Positions 7,809-16,390 of a stretch of DNA of 52,214 nucleotides are shown here, in pieces. The position numbers were made by a program, and so were the translations under genes. The notes below the pieces were generated by a model. It was not told where the DNA came from, made no database searches, and worked only from the letters and a program-made list of their open reading frames with translations. Origin of the DNA: Deltaproteobacteria bacterium (lineage in GTDB: Bacteria > Myxococcota_A > Polyangia > JAAYKL01); assembly GCA_030621515.1 (NCBI GenBank), contig JAUXHN010000006.1, forward strand, positions 1 through 52,214, given 5' to 3'. How positions within the stretch are numbered: position 1 is the first letter of the stretch; every line of letters starts with the position of its first letter.

Positions 7809-8741
7809 ATGTCGTTGCGCTTGCTGATATCCGGGCTCGGCGCGGCCGCGGCCCTTTTTCTGGTTCCCTCACATGCGCTGGCCTGGGGTCCGGTGGCCCA
7901 CCTGGACTTCGCCGGGCAGTTGCTCGCGGGAGCGATCCCGCTTGCTCCGGTGTTGATGGACCTCATCACGAAGCACGCATACGATTTTCTGTACGGCAAC
8001 CTGGCCGCAGACGTGATCCTCGGCAAGAACCGGGCGCGGGATCACGACCAATGCCACAGCTGGGACGTGGCGAGAAAGCTCCTGGTTCGTGCGCGGTTGA
8101 AAGGCCCCGCCGCTGAGGCGTTCATGCTCGGATATGTGGCCCACCTGGGCGCGGACATTGTGGCCCACAACCACATCGTGCCCCAGATGATGGTGATGCA
8201 CTACCGCAAAAAAGGAGCGGGGCACCTCTACTGGGAAGCCCGCGCGGATCAACGGTTGCTCGATCTCGATCCGGGCCTGGTGGAAATCTGGAAGGAACTC
8301 ATGAGCCGGCGCTTCTCGGATCATGATGCCTTCCTGGCGGACGAGCTCGTCCCGACATTATTTTCCAACAAGCTCTCGGCCAGGATCTACAAGCAGGGTC
8401 TTCGGATGCAGAGGAAGACCGTATGGCGCCGGGCTTTGAGGAGGATAGACGTTCGCTCCAGGCTATTGTTCGATCAGGATGATCTGCTGCGGTGGAGAAA
8501 GCTGGCGGTGGTGGCGGCCCACAAGGCCATCGAAAATCCCATGAACGCACAGCTGGATCACCTGGATCCTACGGGAAGAGCAGCGCTCAAACGCGCCGCA
8601 TACTGGCGAAAGGCGTTGAGACGAAAGCTTGGAAACTTGCGCCGTGACCCTTCGGGGAAACTCCTGCTTGCGGCGGCTTACGATCGCGCTCTTCTGGAGA
8701 CCAGGATGGTGAACATCAAAATGTTCGATGATGAAGTCTGA
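7809..8741 (+). CDS. Exported zinc-dependent phospholipase C-like protein
   Basis: A 310-residue protein. The signal peptide ends in SHALA, and cleavage there leaves Trp26 as the mature N-terminus; in bacterial zinc phospholipase C the N-terminal Trp itself binds zinc. Further candidate ligands are the His of VAHLDF, Asp in GNLAADV, the His of CHSWDV and the motif GYVAHLGADIVAHNH. The family hydrolyses phospholipid head groups outside the cytoplasm. The C-terminal third is strongly basic and helical. I prefer the ATG at 7809; a GTG directly before it is possible. It is divergent from the uracil-DNA glycosylase gene and convergent with the FHA gene. Confidence 0.82.
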   Translation: MSLRLLISGLGAAAALFLVPSHALAWGPVAHLDFAGQLLAGAIPLAPVLMDLITKHAYDFLYGNLAADVILGKNRARDHDQCHSWDVARKLLVRARLKGPAAEAFMLGYVAHLGADIVAHNHIVPQMMVMHYRKKGAGHLYWEARADQRLLDLDPGLVEIWKELMSRRFSDHDAFLADELVPTLFSNKLSARIYKQGLRMQRKTVWRRALRRIDVRSRLLFDQDDLLRWRKLAVVAAHKAIENPMNAQLDHLDPTGRAALKRAAYWRKALRRKLGNLRRDPSGKLLLAAAYDRALLETRMVNIKMFDDEV

Positions 8742-8755
8742 ACTTCGGGGGGGGC

Positions 8756-9430
8756 TCAGGCGTTGTAGGTGAAGTGAAGGTCGAACCCGCAGATTGTGAA
8801 AACGTCACCCTCGTCGATCCGCTTGGAGTCGATGGGCTTGCCGTTGAAATCAACGCCGTTTGTGCTTCCGAGGTCCTTCATGTAGTAGGCCCCATTGTGA
8901 AAGATGACCGCCGCGTGCTTGCGTGAGATGTTGGCGTCCTTGATGGGCAGATCCGCCGACTTGGAACCGCGCCCTATGATAAACTGATCCTGTCTTATGG
9001 GCACCTTGCGACCCTGAAAGATAATTGTGAGCGTGGGCCTCGCGGGCTCACCTCTCGCCCCGGGGACCGGTTTCTTGGGCGGCGGCGGCGGCGCGGAAGG
9101 CCGCAAGGGGATTGACGGCTTGCTCCCACCGGGACGCGGCAACGTCGTCCCGCCCGATGAACCCTGTCTTGCTCCCGTGGGTCGCGGCAGCTTGGCGGAC
9201 GGCTTGGCCTTGATGGTGGGCGCGGGCTCCTTCCTGGGCAACTTCGGTTTCTCTCCCGCTCCGGTAGGCTCGAGGAATCCCTGCTCTTTCGAGTACATGC
9301 GCATGGCCTCGTTGATCAGATAGTCCACGGAGCATTCCATATCCTCCGAGTGCCCGACGAAGGCCTCCCATAGCCCGTTTCTCGCATGAAAACTTTGCAG
9401 CGTCTTCTTTTTGGTCGATCGCGTACTCAT
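8756..9430 (-). CDS. FHA-domain protein with N-terminal ribbon-helix-helix-like segment
   Basis: A 224-residue cytoplasmic protein in three parts. Residues about 8-50 look like a ribbon-helix-helix fold (a strand, then helices ending in VDYLINEAMRMY). Residues 55-130 are a Pro/Lys-rich linker. Residues 132-224 form an FHA domain with the phosphothreonine-binding signature GRG, SRKHA and GSTNG. FHA domains read phosphorylated Thr, so the partner may be one of the two Ser/Thr kinases in the window. The gene follows the HEAT-like lipoprotein gene by 6 bases and is probably its operon partner. Confidence 0.88.
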   Translation of the reverse strand: MSTRSTKKKTLQSFHARNGLWEAFVGHSEDMECSVDYLINEAMRMYSKEQGFLEPTGAGEKPKLPRKEPAPTIKAKPSAKLPRPTGARQGSSGGTTLPRPGGSKPSIPLRPSAPPPPPKKPVPGARGEPARPTLTIIFQGRKVPIRQDQFIIGRGSKSADLPIKDANISRKHAAVIFHNGAYYMKDLGSTNGVDFNGKPIDSKRIDEGDVFTICGFDLHFTYNA

Positions 9431-9436
9431 CGCTTC

Positions 9437-10756
9437 TCAACCTTTCTTCTTGATCTCGTTTATGGCCGCTCTGGCCGCTTCACCAAGCGTCTTGTGATCG
9501 AATCCGTCGGGAAGCTTGGTCTTGTTGTCGAGTAACCTCTCCAGCATCGGCACGTCTTTATCTATTGAGCCTACCACCCCCAACGCGTAGACGGCTACAC
9601 TCTTTGCGAAGGTGTTGCCTTCTTTCAAGGCTTCCCGGATCTGGTCGACGAGTTTGGGGAACCTGGAAGTCCATATGATGACCTCCGAAATTTCTTCACC
9701 GTCCCTTGCAAGCTTCTTGGTGTTCAGGGCCGAGGCCAGCTGGTTTTTCCCGTCCATCCGAAGGAGGCACCTCAGCCCCACAAGGCGCCAGAAGAAAACA
9801 TCGTTTGTGAGAAGCTTGGCCATACGATCCGAGTCTTTGGGACCGCCGGCCTGGGCAATTGTGAGGTAAGTCTCTTCTCGCTGGAACTTGTCGAATTCGG
9901 TGTTCTCCGCCATCACGAAGAGAATGTCCATCTGGCCCGGTGTAGCCTTGATGCTGCCGTTGTCCAGGGACTGGGAGTAAGCCCGCAGGGCGAAACGCTG
10001 CAGCTCATCGGAGAGATCCTTGTCGGTCGCCAGATCGAGCAGCGTGTTCGCAATGGCCTGCCCTCCGATGATGGCCGCCGCCACCAGATGTTTTTCTCCA
10101 ATCTGTTTGATGTTCGACTTCAATTGCTCGGAGAGAAACTCGGAGGCCTTTTTGTTGGAGTTCTTGTTGTTCACATCCACTATCAGTTTGGCGATGGGCT
10201 CGATGGCTATCTGGTCGGTGGTCAGGAGCGTGGCCAGGGCATTGGTGGCCGGTTCGCCGATCTTCTTGACCACCGCTCGGACGTTGTATCCGGCCATCGC
10301 GCGGATGTTGTAGTTCCCCTCGACGCACCAGGCCACGAGCGGCTCGATCACTGCATTCTTGCTTCGGGATTGGGCATAGTCGAGCATCAGGTAGAGCCCA
10401 TCCTTGGCGTCTATCTGAAGCTTGTCGAGCGATTTTTCCTGCGGCCCGACGCCAGCGCCCCTGGAGAGCTTTCCCAGGACCGACGCCAGCGCCAATATCA
10501 CCGTTTCGGAATCGGATTTCTCCATCTTCGGGAACGATTCCTTGAACTTCTCCCATTCGTTGATCTCGACGAGAGCCACACCCGCTTTGACTCTCAGGTT
10601 GATGTCGATGCTCGGATCGATGAGGGTGCCGGCAAGTTTCTTGGGACCGTTTTGGGTTCCCTTCCAGATCTCAATTTTTTCCTCCGTGACCTTGCACCCG
10701 GTGAACACGCACATTGTGAGAAGGAAAAGTAAAAGGAATTTGAAGACGTTTTTCAT
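9437..10756 (-). CDS. HEAT-repeat-like lipoprotein
   Basis: A 439-residue protein. The hydrophobic N-terminus ends in a lipobox (FTGC, Cys21), so it should be membrane-attached. The rest is all-helical, with repeating units of about 35-40 residues that resemble HEAT/PBS repeats (for example the PLVAWCVEG and YALGVVGS helices). No enzymatic motif was found. I place the start at the ATG at 10756, which has a GGAGTGG box; an upstream extension is Arg-rich and would bury the signal sequence. Probably an envelope scaffold; the partner is unknown. Confidence 0.8.
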   Translation of the reverse strand: MKNVFKFLLLFLLTMCVFTGCKVTEEKIEIWKGTQNGPKKLAGTLIDPSIDINLRVKAGVALVEINEWEKFKESFPKMEKSDSETVILALASVLGKLSRGAGVGPQEKSLDKLQIDAKDGLYLMLDYAQSRSKNAVIEPLVAWCVEGNYNIRAMAGYNVRAVVKKIGEPATNALATLLTTDQIAIEPIAKLIVDVNNKNSNKKASEFLSEQLKSNIKQIGEKHLVAAAIIGGQAIANTLLDLATDKDLSDELQRFALRAYSQSLDNGSIKATPGQMDILFVMAENTEFDKFQREETYLTIAQAGGPKDSDRMAKLLTNDVFFWRLVGLRCLLRMDGKNQLASALNTKKLARDGEEISEVIIWTSRFPKLVDQIREALKEGNTFAKSVAVYALGVVGSIDKDVPMLERLLDNKTKLPDGFDHKTLGEAARAAINEIKKKG

Positions 10757-10866
10757 CGCGACCACTCCATTTCTCGGCGACCTTCGAAGCGCACTGAACC
10801 TGCGGATTTTTACCAAGTCCGAAGCAATGCCGAAAATCGTTATCGAGTTGTATATCTTAACTAAAG

Positions 10867-10895
10867 TTGAAAACCAATCAATTGAAAGTGATCAT
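10867..10895 (+). promoter_or_regulatory. Weak putative promoter for the PEGA-domain kinase gene
   Basis: TTGAAA (10867-10872), a 17-base spacer and GATCAT (10890-10895) lie in the AT-rich 192-bp gap between the divergent lipoprotein and kinase genes. The -10 box matches the consensus at 4 of 6 positions only. Confidence 0.25.
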
Positions 10896-10948
10896 CAGTT
10901 TATGCAAGGAGTACCACGACCGCGTCCAGCCGTGATATATATGGGGTA

Positions 10949-12523
10949 ATGGGCGAGCGTTTCGGCAATTACGAGCTTCTGGAAAAGGTCGCGGTCGGTG
11001 GCATGGCCGAGATCTTCATGGCCCGTGCCGTCCACGGGCAGGGTGTGGAGAAGCTGGTCTGCATCAAGCGAATCCACCCGGCTCTGTCCGCCGATCGTCT
11101 TTTTGTTGCGATGTTCATCGACGAGGCCAGGCTGGGTGTGACCATGGCCCACGGGAACATCGTGCCCATCTTCGATTTCGGTTACGTGGACGGCCACTAT
11201 TTCCTGGCCATGGAGTACGTGGAGGGACTCGATCTCGCCTCCCTGGCGGGTCGGGCAAAGGTCGTCGGGCTTGAATGGCCGCCCCAGCTTGCGATCTACG
11301 TGGTGATGTGTGTTCTCGAGGGACTGGGATACGCTCATAACAAACGAGACGAACAGGGGAGACCGCTGAAGCTCGTCCACCGGGATGTGAGCCCTTCCAA
11401 CGTGCTCATCTCCAACGACGGCCAGGTCAAGCTGCTCGACTTCGGCATCGCGCGCTCCCGGGCCAGGGAATTCGAGACAAGGACAGGAGTGATCAAGGGA
11501 AAGCCCGGGTACATGAGCCCGGAGCAGGCCGCCGGAAGTAATGTAGACGCGCGTGCCGATGTGTGGTCCTGCGGGGCGGTGCTCCACGAGTTGATCACCG
11601 GGAGCAGGTTGAAGGACGGGCGCAAGAAGGTGGAAGACGAGCTGATCGAGATGGTGATCGACCGCGCCCTGACCGCGAACAGGGACAAGCGCTACAGTGA
11701 CGCAGGCGCATTTCAGCGGGCTCTGGCCGATGTGCTGGCGCAGAGGAACTGGCGTCCTTACGCCCACAACATTGCCGAGTTCCTGGGATCCGTCGAGCTG
11801 GCCCGGGCGCCCGGCCAGGACTGGGACATGAAATCGAAGGGTGTGGAGAAGCACCTGGCCGACGCGCTGAGGTCCGTGAAGGCCGATCTTTCCAGCGTGA
11901 GCAGAGCGACAATCCGCGTCACCGGAACCGAGTCGTTGCCCGTGGAGCCGCCCACGGCCCTGGCCACGACCACCGAGGATATGGGTTCCCGGTCCCGACC
12001 CTTCAAAAAATTTGTGGGTCCGCTTTTGATCGCGGCCTCCCTGGCCCTGATCGTCGCCGCGATAGTGGGATTTACCGTTGTACCCGGCATGGTCGGCTCA
12101 GGGGGAGATGAGATGGATCTCGCCGTGTCTTCAATGATCGACCGACCCGAGCAGGTCGATCCCCCGGGGGAACCGGAAGCGGCGGCCATCGAATTAGACG
12201 TCAAACCTCCGGACGCCAGGCCTCCGGACGCAGGCCTCACGGCCGGGACGGTTCCGAAGGGCGCGACCATGATCAAACCCAGGGTCAAGAACAGGCCGGT
12301 GAAACGCGCCTTCCTCAGCGTGGCCGCCGACCCCTGGGCGAACGTGATCCTGGACGGGAAGAATATCGGCCAGACCCCGATCCAGAAGCGGTCCATCGCA
12401 CCGGGACGCCACAAGGTCGTTTTTTCGTGGTCGTACGGAAAGATTTCCCGGACCGTCCGTTTCTCGGTCAAACCCGGGGAATCGAAGCTGATCAGCGAGC
12501 GGCGGGATCCGGAAAAACCATAG
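10949..12523 (+). CDS. Transmembrane Ser/Thr protein kinase with C-terminal PEGA domain
   Basis: A 524-residue Hanks-type kinase. The kinase domain covers residues 1-280: glycine-rich loop VAVGGMAE, catalytic lysine K40 (VCIK), HRDVSPSN with catalytic Asp146, DFG, and an SPEQA in place of APE. One membrane helix follows at about 355-380. The outside part has a Pro/Asp-rich linker and a PEGA domain (about 450-515), recognised by ADPWANVILDGKNIG and TPIQ. PEGA domains occur on surface proteins and may bind the cell wall. The kinase would sense an envelope signal and phosphorylate cytoplasmic targets. The ATG at 10949 has only a GGGG stretch upstream. Confidence 0.93.
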   Translation: MGERFGNYELLEKVAVGGMAEIFMARAVHGQGVEKLVCIKRIHPALSADRLFVAMFIDEARLGVTMAHGNIVPIFDFGYVDGHYFLAMEYVEGLDLASLAGRAKVVGLEWPPQLAIYVVMCVLEGLGYAHNKRDEQGRPLKLVHRDVSPSNVLISNDGQVKLLDFGIARSRAREFETRTGVIKGKPGYMSPEQAAGSNVDARADVWSCGAVLHELITGSRLKDGRKKVEDELIEMVIDRALTANRDKRYSDAGAFQRALADVLAQRNWRPYAHNIAEFLGSVELARAPGQDWDMKSKGVEKHLADALRSVKADLSSVSRATIRVTGTESLPVEPPTALATTTEDMGSRSRPFKKFVGPLLIAASLALIVAAIVGFTVVPGMVGSGGDEMDLAVSSMIDRPEQVDPPGEPEAAAIELDVKPPDARPPDAGLTAGTVPKGATMIKPRVKNRPVKRAFLSVAADPWANVILDGKNIGQTPIQKRSIAPGRHKVVFSWSYGKISRTVRFSVKPGESKLISERRDPEKP

Positions 12524-12613
12524 GTCGGCAAGAATTTTTGCGCCTTTTTCATGGGTGGTGGACACAATGTACTATGCTCTGAAATCCGGGCGGGCGAAGA
12601 AAGGACGGAAAAA

Positions 12614-13666
12614 ATGACATATGTGCGATTTTCTTTGATTTTCTTGTTTGTGCTGTCAGGCACAAGCTTCGGCTCCTGTGACGACGATTCCCGCGAACGG
12701 GATCTGGAATCCGACGCCGATGCAGATTCCGATTCGGACGGCGATTCGGACTCGGACTCGGACACCGGTCCCACCGGTCCCATCGAGCAGGACTGCTCCG
12801 ATTGTCCCGCCGTGGGCATCACCATGGACAACATGCTGTGTGCGATAGATATCTGCAGCGAAGAGCTCGTTGTCTCGAACACCTACGCATCGCCGACCGC
12901 CTCGCCGGTGGACGGCACATACGAAGCGGTGGCTCATTTCGGGGCCGGGTCCAACGATCTGGCACCCAAGTTGAACGGGTCCTACGCGTTGATGGCGACC
13001 GGACCGGCCACGGGAACCGAGCATACCGAGGACGTGGGCGGCAACCCCGGAACCGATCCATACGCCAACGACGAGTACGCGGATACTCCCACCTACAACG
13101 AGATGGAATGGACCCTGGATCTCATCGCGCCGGAGCAGGCTCACGGTTTTTCGTTCAAATACGTTTTCTTTTCCGAAGAATACGATGAATTTATCGCCAC
13201 CCAGTACAACGACAAGCTCTACATATTCATCACGGCGGCGTCCACCAACGGCGGCGAGAAGTCGATACTCAACTTCACCGATTGCCGGGATCCGGAAGCC
13301 TATCACGATTTCGTCTGCGCGGCCGGCCAGACGGGATGCACCGAGGGCGAGAGATACTGCTACATCGCCATCAACTCGGCGCTCTCTGATTGCTGCTGGT
13401 ACAACGGTTGCCCGGATCCGCAGACCCCCACCGATATCACCGGCACCGGATACGAGTGCGCCCCGGATCAGGGTTCGGACGGCAATACCACCGGGTCATC
13501 CACCGGCTGGCTTATGACCTCCTGGCCCATCAACCCCGGCGAGACGTTCACCTTGACCTTCCACATCCACGACACTGGAGACGGAGTCTTCGATTCGGAA
13601 GTCATCCTGGACAGCTTCCAGTTCCTGTACGATTTCACCATCCCCGAGACATCACCCATCGAGTAA
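12614..13666 (+). CDS. Stalked lipoprotein with choice-of-anchor L domain
   Basis: A 350-residue protein. The signal sequence ends near Cys22 (FGSC, a weak lipobox). A stalk of alternating Asp with Ser or Ala runs from about residue 32 to 53 and ends in DTGP. The rest matches choice-of-anchor L domains: GTYEAVAHF-type strands, then FSFKYVFFSEEYDEF, YNDKLYIFI and, near the end, the EVILDSFQF strand. At least ten cysteines suggest disulfides. The domain is found on surface proteins bound to the envelope by various anchors; its function is not known. The ATG at 12614 follows an AAAGGA box. It lies 90 bases after the kinase gene. Confidence 0.85.
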   Translation: MTYVRFSLIFLFVLSGTSFGSCDDDSRERDLESDADADSDSDGDSDSDSDTGPTGPIEQDCSDCPAVGITMDNMLCAIDICSEELVVSNTYASPTASPVDGTYEAVAHFGAGSNDLAPKLNGSYALMATGPATGTEHTEDVGGNPGTDPYANDEYADTPTYNEMEWTLDLIAPEQAHGFSFKYVFFSEEYDEFIATQYNDKLYIFITAASTNGGEKSILNFTDCRDPEAYHDFVCAAGQTGCTEGERYCYIAINSALSDCCWYNGCPDPQTPTDITGTGYECAPDQGSDGNTTGSSTGWLMTSWPINPGETFTLTFHIHDTGDGVFDSEVILDSFQFLYDFTIPETSPIE

Positions 13667-13806
13667 CTCGGGGTCTCCCGGGATGGGGTTAAAAAAGTTA
13701 CTGAACGTCGTTTTGAAAAATCGGCTATACTGAAACGTAATGTCGTTCAAATGAGCTATTTGGTTCTTGTCGTGGCTCCCTATGTTCGTGAAAGGGAGGA
13801 ACATAG

Positions 13807-14547
13807 ATGAATAACGCCTGGAAGCTTGCTTTTGCAGTAACAACGCTGTGCTTTACCTGGCTGATCAGTTGCGCAACCGGTCCCGAGGCCTGGGATACTG
13901 AAGGCTATTGGGGATCGGAATCCGATTCTGATTCCGATTCTGACTCGGACTCTGATTCTGATTCCGATTCCGATTCTGATTCGGATTCCGATTCTGATTC
14001 CGATTCCGATTCTGATTCCGATTCTGACAGCGATACGGACTCCGATTCCGACACGGATACGGGCCCCGATCCCGGTGACCCATGTGAATCGCTGGACCTG
14101 AACTTCAACCCTTCCTGGGAGAGTTTCGAGGATCAGGTCCTGACGTTGACCAATCAGTATCGCGCCTCCGGGGCCAATTGCGGCACCTACGGTTCATTCG
14201 GGCCCACGGGTCCACTTACGATGCAGAGCCAACTTCGCAAGGCCGCGCGCCGGCACAGCTGGCACATGGGAGATCTCGGCTACTTTTCGCACGACAGCCC
14301 GGGAGGACCCTGCGGAAACGATTTCGTCCAGCGGATCCAGACGGCCGGATACACTAGCTATTCCACCGCCGGTGAAAACATCGCCGCGGGCCAGACGTCA
14401 CCCTCGCAGGTGGTCTCGGGCTGGATGGCGTCGGATGGGCACTGCAAGAATATCATGGCGCCGGCGTTCACCGAAATCGGCGTCGGCTACGCCCTCGTGC
14501 CCTCGAGCCCTTATGGGCACTACTGGACTCAGGACTTCGGCGGCTGA
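13807..14547 (+). CDS. Stalked lipoprotein with CAP (SCP/PR1) domain
   Basis: A 246-residue protein. Lipobox LISC gives a lipidated Cys22. Residues about 38-86 are an Asp-Ser stalk, changing to Asp-Thr and ending in DTGP. The head (residues 105-246) is a CAP domain like YkwD: TLTNQYRA, RRHSWHMGD, FSHDSPGG, the AGENIAAG motif, and YGHYWTQDFG. CAP proteins are secreted, some bind lipids or metal. The ATG at 13807 follows a GGGAGGAAC box. The 3' end overlaps the convergent dapB gene by 19 bases. Confidence 0.9.
   Translation: MNNAWKLAFAVTTLCFTWLISCATGPEAWDTEGYWGSESDSDSDSDSDSDSDSDSDSDSDSDSDSDSDSDSDSDSDTDSDSDTDTGPDPGDPCESLDLNFNPSWESFEDQVLTLTNQYRASGANCGTYGSFGPTGPLTMQSQLRKAARRHSWHMGDLGYFSHDSPGGPCGNDFVQRIQTAGYTSYSTAGENIAAGQTSPSQVVSGWMASDGHCKNIMAPAFTEIGVGYALVPSSPYGHYWTQDFGG
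13915..14064 (+). repeat. Hexanucleotide repeat coding for the Asp-Ser stalk
   Basis: The DNA is made of near-identical GAT/GAC plus TCC/TCT/TCG units, each giving Asp-Ser, about 24 dipeptides long. Slippage by one unit would lengthen or shorten the stalk by two residues without changing frame. Confidence 0.75.
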
Positions 14548-15359
14548 TCTTTCAACCCGAGCATATCCGCCATGGTGTAGAGACCCGGGCCAACCCCACA
14601 GACAAAGACCGCCGCTCGCAGGGCTCCGGTCGCAAACAGGGCACGAGATCCGGCCCGGTGGGTGATCTCCAGTCGCTCGTGCTCACCGGCCAGCACCGCC
14701 GTATGTTCCCCGAACACCCCGCCGCCTCTCACCGCATGAACTCCTATACTATTCGTCGGCCTGACGCCGGTTTCTCCATGGCGCCCGAAAACGAGGGCCT
14801 CGTCCGGATCCATGTCGGCGGCCGATCCGGCTGCCCGGGCAAGGGCGAGCGCGGTGCCCGAGGGCGCGTCTACCTTGTTGCGGTGGTGGATCTCGACAAT
14901 CTCGATGTCGTATTCATCGCCGAGCGCCTTCACGGCCTGCTCGAGCAACGCGGTCATCACCGCAATACCCGGGCTGAGATTTGGAGTGTGGAGGACAGGC
15001 ACTTTTCTGGATGCTTCCTCGAGAGCGGAGATTTCGTCTTTGCCAAGGCCGGTGGTTCCGCAGACGAGGGCCTTCCCTTCCGAGGCGGCGGCGGCGGCGA
15101 CTTCGATCGTTGCCTCGCGGAGGCTGAGATCGACGACCACGTCCGCTTTTCCGATACCCTCCGACAGATTCGATCCGATAGGCAAGCCCATCTTCGAAAT
15201 TCCCGATGCAAGCCCGAGATCTTTTCCCAGTGCCGGGCAATCACCGCGCTCCAGCGCGGCTACTATTCTGACGCCGGGAAAGGCGGAGGCTGCGCGGGCG
15301 ATCTCCAGACCCATCCTCCCGAAGGCGCCCACCAGGGCCACTGCCACGGGAACGGTCAT
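14529..15359 (-). CDS. dapB: 4-hydroxy-tetrahydrodipicolinate reductase
   Basis: A 276-residue enzyme, the usual length. It reduces the product of DapA with NAD(P)H on the way to diaminopimelate and lysine. The N-terminal Rossmann motif is GAFGRMG, followed by the CGTTG strand, and the C-terminal half has the signature HHRNKVDAPSGTAL with the catalytic His pair and the substrate-binding Lys. Its ATG overlaps the dapA stop by 4 bases (ATGA), so it is translated together with dapA. The 3' end runs 19 bases into the convergent CAP gene. Confidence 0.97.
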   Translation of the reverse strand: MTVPVAVALVGAFGRMGLEIARAASAFPGVRIVAALERGDCPALGKDLGLASGISKMGLPIGSNLSEGIGKADVVVDLSLREATIEVAAAAASEGKALVCGTTGLGKDEISALEEASRKVPVLHTPNLSPGIAVMTALLEQAVKALGDEYDIEIVEIHHRNKVDAPSGTALALARAAGSAADMDPDEALVFGRHGETGVRPTNSIGVHAVRGGGVFGEHTAVLAGEHERLEITHRAGSRALFATGALRAAVFVCGVGPGLYTMADMLGLKDQPPKS

Positions 15360-16246
15360 CTGGATACTCCGGTGACGCGCAGGCCCAGGTTTTCCAGCTC
15401 CGCGGCGAGACGATAGATAGTGGGGCGCACGGCCCAGGTGAGCGGCATGCGAATCTCCTTTTCCACCAGGCCCAGCAGATTCAAGGCGGCCTTGACCGGC
15501 GTGGGGTTGGATTCCAAAAAGAGTGCTTCGTGCAACCCGAGCAGACCCGCCTGTATGGCGGCGGCCGCTACTACGTCACCCTCTTTCCAGGCTTGCCACA
15601 TGGCGGCCCATTTCTCCGGCACCACGTTGGCGCCGGTGCTCACCACCCCGTGACCGCCCGCCACCAGGACGGACAGAGTGACTGGATCGTCTCCGCAGAG
15701 CACGTTGATGTTCCCGGCCACCGAGCCGATGATCTGCTGGGCTCGCTCCACCGAGCCGGAGGCTTCCTTGATTGCGACTATCCGATCGTGGGAGGCCAGG
15801 CGCGCCACCGTATCCGGTTTGATGTCCGAGGATGTTCGTGAGGGCACGTTGTACATCACGATTGGCAAGCCGGATTGATCGGCAACGGCCGCGTAGTGGG
15901 AGTAGATGCCGTCCTGTGAGGGCTTGACGTAGGCCGGAGAAGAGACCAGCGCCGCGTCCACCCCGAGATCGACAGCCGCGTGGATCGCCTCGATCACCGC
16001 CCAGGTGGCCACGTAGCTCACTCCTACAATCACGGAGAGCTTTCCGTTCACCCTCTTGACGACCGAGTCGATGACAAGGCGGCGCTCGTCCGGTGTGAGG
16101 GTGCCTCCCTCCCCGGTTGTAGCGCAGATCACCAGTCCCTGAACCCCGGCGTCCACTTGTCGGTCCACCAGGGGTCCGAGAGCCTGCAGATCCACGGTTC
16201 CATTCTTCAGCGGTGTTACCAACGCGGTATGGATTCCTTCGAACAC
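15356..16246 (-). CDS. dapA: 4-hydroxy-tetrahydrodipicolinate synthase
   Basis: A 296-residue enzyme that condenses pyruvate with aspartate semialdehyde, the first committed step of lysine/diaminopimelate synthesis. The Schiff-base lysine is K160 in VAIKEASG, the catalytic Tyr lies in YNVPSRT, and the pyruvate-binding loop reads ATTGEGGT where most family members have TTGES. It is a TIM barrel of typical length. The start is GTG at 16246 with an AAAGGAAG box seven bases before it. No lysine riboswitch is visible in the short upstream region. Confidence 0.96.
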   Translation of the reverse strand: MFEGIHTALVTPLKNGTVDLQALGPLVDRQVDAGVQGLVICATTGEGGTLTPDERRLVIDSVVKRVNGKLSVIVGVSYVATWAVIEAIHAAVDLGVDAALVSSPAYVKPSQDGIYSHYAAVADQSGLPIVMYNVPSRTSSDIKPDTVARLASHDRIVAIKEASGSVERAQQIIGSVAGNINVLCGDDPVTLSVLVAGGHGVVSTGANVVPEKWAAMWQAWKEGDVVAAAAIQAGLLGLHEALFLESNPTPVKAALNLLGLVEKEIRMPLTWAVRPTIYRLAAELENLGLRVTGVSR

Positions 16247-16352
16247 GTGTGCTTCCTTTCACCTGGGCGAACGGTTGCCGACGGTCGTTTCTTTTCGCCC
16301 AATTGCAGCTTTGTGTCCAGAGAGACCTGGGTGAATCCAAAACTGGTACATT

Positions 16353-16381
16353 TTGTCACCAGGCGCCGATTTGTGTATAGT
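16353..16381 (+). promoter_or_regulatory. Strong sigma70-type promoter of the FHA-sigma54 activator gene
   Basis: TTGTCA (16353-16358), exactly 17 bases, and TATAGT (16376-16381) match the consensus at 5 of 6 positions each. The start codon lies 9 bases after the -10 box, so the leader would be about 0-3 bases long and could carry no ribosome binding site. Confidence 0.65.
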
Positions 16382-16390
16382 GATGCCGCC

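Noticed and set aside
10895-11854. 319-codon reverse frame inside the PEGA kinase gene
   Set aside because: Overlaps the kinase catalytic core; composition is that of an antisense frame.
13905-14108. Reverse frame made of Glu-Ser repeats
   Set aside because: Complement of the Asp-Ser stalk repeat.
16247-16390. Lysine riboswitch before dapA
   Set aside because: The 144-base gap is shared with a divergent promoter and shows no lysine-aptamer pairing.
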